6,418 nt of DNA. It comes from an uncultured bacterium (lineage in GTDB: Bacteria; Verrucomicrobiota; Lentisphaeria; Oligosphaerales; Oligosphaeraceae). This document shows, piece by piece, positions 5,982-6,418 of the stretch (position 1 is the first letter of the stretch; each line of letters begins with the position of its first letter). A program made the position numbers and the translations under genes. Below the pieces are notes generated by a model that ran no database searches, was not told the DNA's origin, and saw nothing but the letters and a program-made list of their open reading frames with translations. The DNA lies in NCBI GenBank assembly GCA_902783355.1, contig CACZQQ010000391.1, forward strand, positions 1 to 6,418, read 5' to 3'.

Positions 5982-6418
5982 ATGATTACGCAAGTCAACA
6001 TCCAGCGCTTCAACTGGTCCTCCGCCGATGTCCCCGAGAGACTGGCGGCCGCATTGCGGGCCGTCACGGCGACCTTCCCGCAGATCGCAGAGGACGTCGC
6101 CATCGGCCGGACGCTCGCCTTCCGGAAGGTCGCGCAGGAGGAGGGGCGCGACGTCTGCCGCGTCAGGCGCATGGGCAACACGGTCGCCATCGAATACTCC
6201 TCGCTGGCGATGGCGCTGCGCGGCGTCGGGACCGCGCTGGGCGGCCTGAACGCCGACGAGACGACCCCGTTCGGCCGCCTGGGCGTCATGATCGACTGCA
6301 GCCGCGACAGCGTCCCCCACTTCAAGCACTTCCAGCAATGGCTGACCCGCCTGGCCCTCATGGGCTACAACTACGCCCTGCTCTACTGCGAAGACACCTA
6401 CAAGCTGCCGGACGAGCC
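5982..6418 (+). CDS. GH20-like beta-N-acetylhexosaminidase, N-terminal part only
   Basis: The frame is open for 145 codons from the ATG at 5982 to the window edge. Residues about 1-92 look like the small alpha/beta N-terminal domain that precedes GH20 barrels (hydrophobic strands around 39-50 and 57-72, then a helix with SSLAMALRGVGTALGGL at 73-89). From residue 98 the first barrel strand and helix appear: GRLGVMIDCSRDSVPHF (98-114), LALMGYNYALLYCEDTY (124-140) and KLPDE (141-145). The succession 'MIDxSR...LxxMGYNxxxLYxEDTY' is characteristic of GH20 enzymes, which release terminal N-acetylhexosamine. The catalytic Asp-Glu pair lies beyond the window, so activity cannot be judged. No signal peptide is seen, so like the rhamnosidase it is probably cytoplasmic. 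It starts 10 nt after the rhamnosidase stop. A related non-GH20 TIM-barrel family remains possible. Confidence 0.7.
   Translation, partial: MITQVNIQRFNWSSADVPERLAAALRAVTATFPQIAEDVAIGRTLAFRKVAQEEGRDVCRVRRMGNTVAIEYSSLAMALRGVGTALGGLNADETTPFGRLGVMIDCSRDSVPHFKHFQQWLTRLALMGYNYALLYCEDTYKLPDE

Noticed and set aside
2018..6361. A 1447-codon open frame on the minus strand, spanning the permease, rhamnosidase and GH20-like genes
   Set aside because: Through the permease and rhamnosidase its codons align exactly with the sense codons, so its stops would need sense TTA, CTA or TCA, which this G/C-ended coding avoids. Its translation is low-complexity Glu/Gly/Ala/Val/Arg with no domain, while the plus strand encodes clear enzyme families.
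1..6418. CRISPR array, tRNA/rRNA, insertion sequence, phage or defence genes
   Set aside because: I saw no regularly spaced repeats, no tRNA-like or rRNA segments, and no transposase, integrase or nuclease motifs on either strand.

Overview
The window is high-GC (judged by eye, strongly G/C at third codon positions) and reads as part of a carbohydrate-utilisation locus. From the mix of genes (a secreted family-10-like glycosyl hydrolase, an FCD-type GntR repressor, an MFS permease, a cytoplasmic GH78 rhamnosidase, a GH20-like enzyme, no SusC/SusD pair), I infer a glycan-degrading bacterium of the Lentisphaerota/Verrucomicrobiota type, e.g. a gut Victivallales member. This taxonomic guess comes from gene style only and is of modest confidence.

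Layout: two divergent transcription units separated by about 280 bp. The leftward unit is a FadR/FCD-type GntR regulator (634-1269) followed 13 nt later by a secreted TIM-barrel glycosyl hydrolase-like protein that runs off the left edge (1-620). In front of the regulator lies a near-consensus sigma70 promoter (1314-1341). Two copies of a TTGT-N3-ACAA operator lie downstream of its -10 element, with centres 22 bp apart, which strongly suggests autorepression.

The rightward unit contains a small 150-residue Rossmann-like protein (1551-2003), a 12-TM MFS sugar-type permease (2012-3271), a complete GH78 alpha-L-rhamnosidase without signal peptide (3311-5971) and the N-terminal part of a GH20-like beta-hexosaminidase (5982 to the right edge). 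Gene gaps are 8, 39 and 10 nt. Two Shine-Dalgarno sequences overlap the preceding stop codon, and I see no terminator between genes, so this looks like one operon.

Inferred logic: the secreted enzyme acts on an outer glycan, the permease brings in a rhamnose-containing oligosaccharide, and the cytoplasmic GH78 and GH20-like enzymes trim it. The FCD repressor probably senses a small carboxylate or sugar-acid type effector. Nothing in the window proves the substrate. The least explained items are the stand-alone Rossmann fragment with a patch of foreign-looking codons, the paired operators, and a perfect TTGT...ACAA palindrome inside the rhamnosidase gene.
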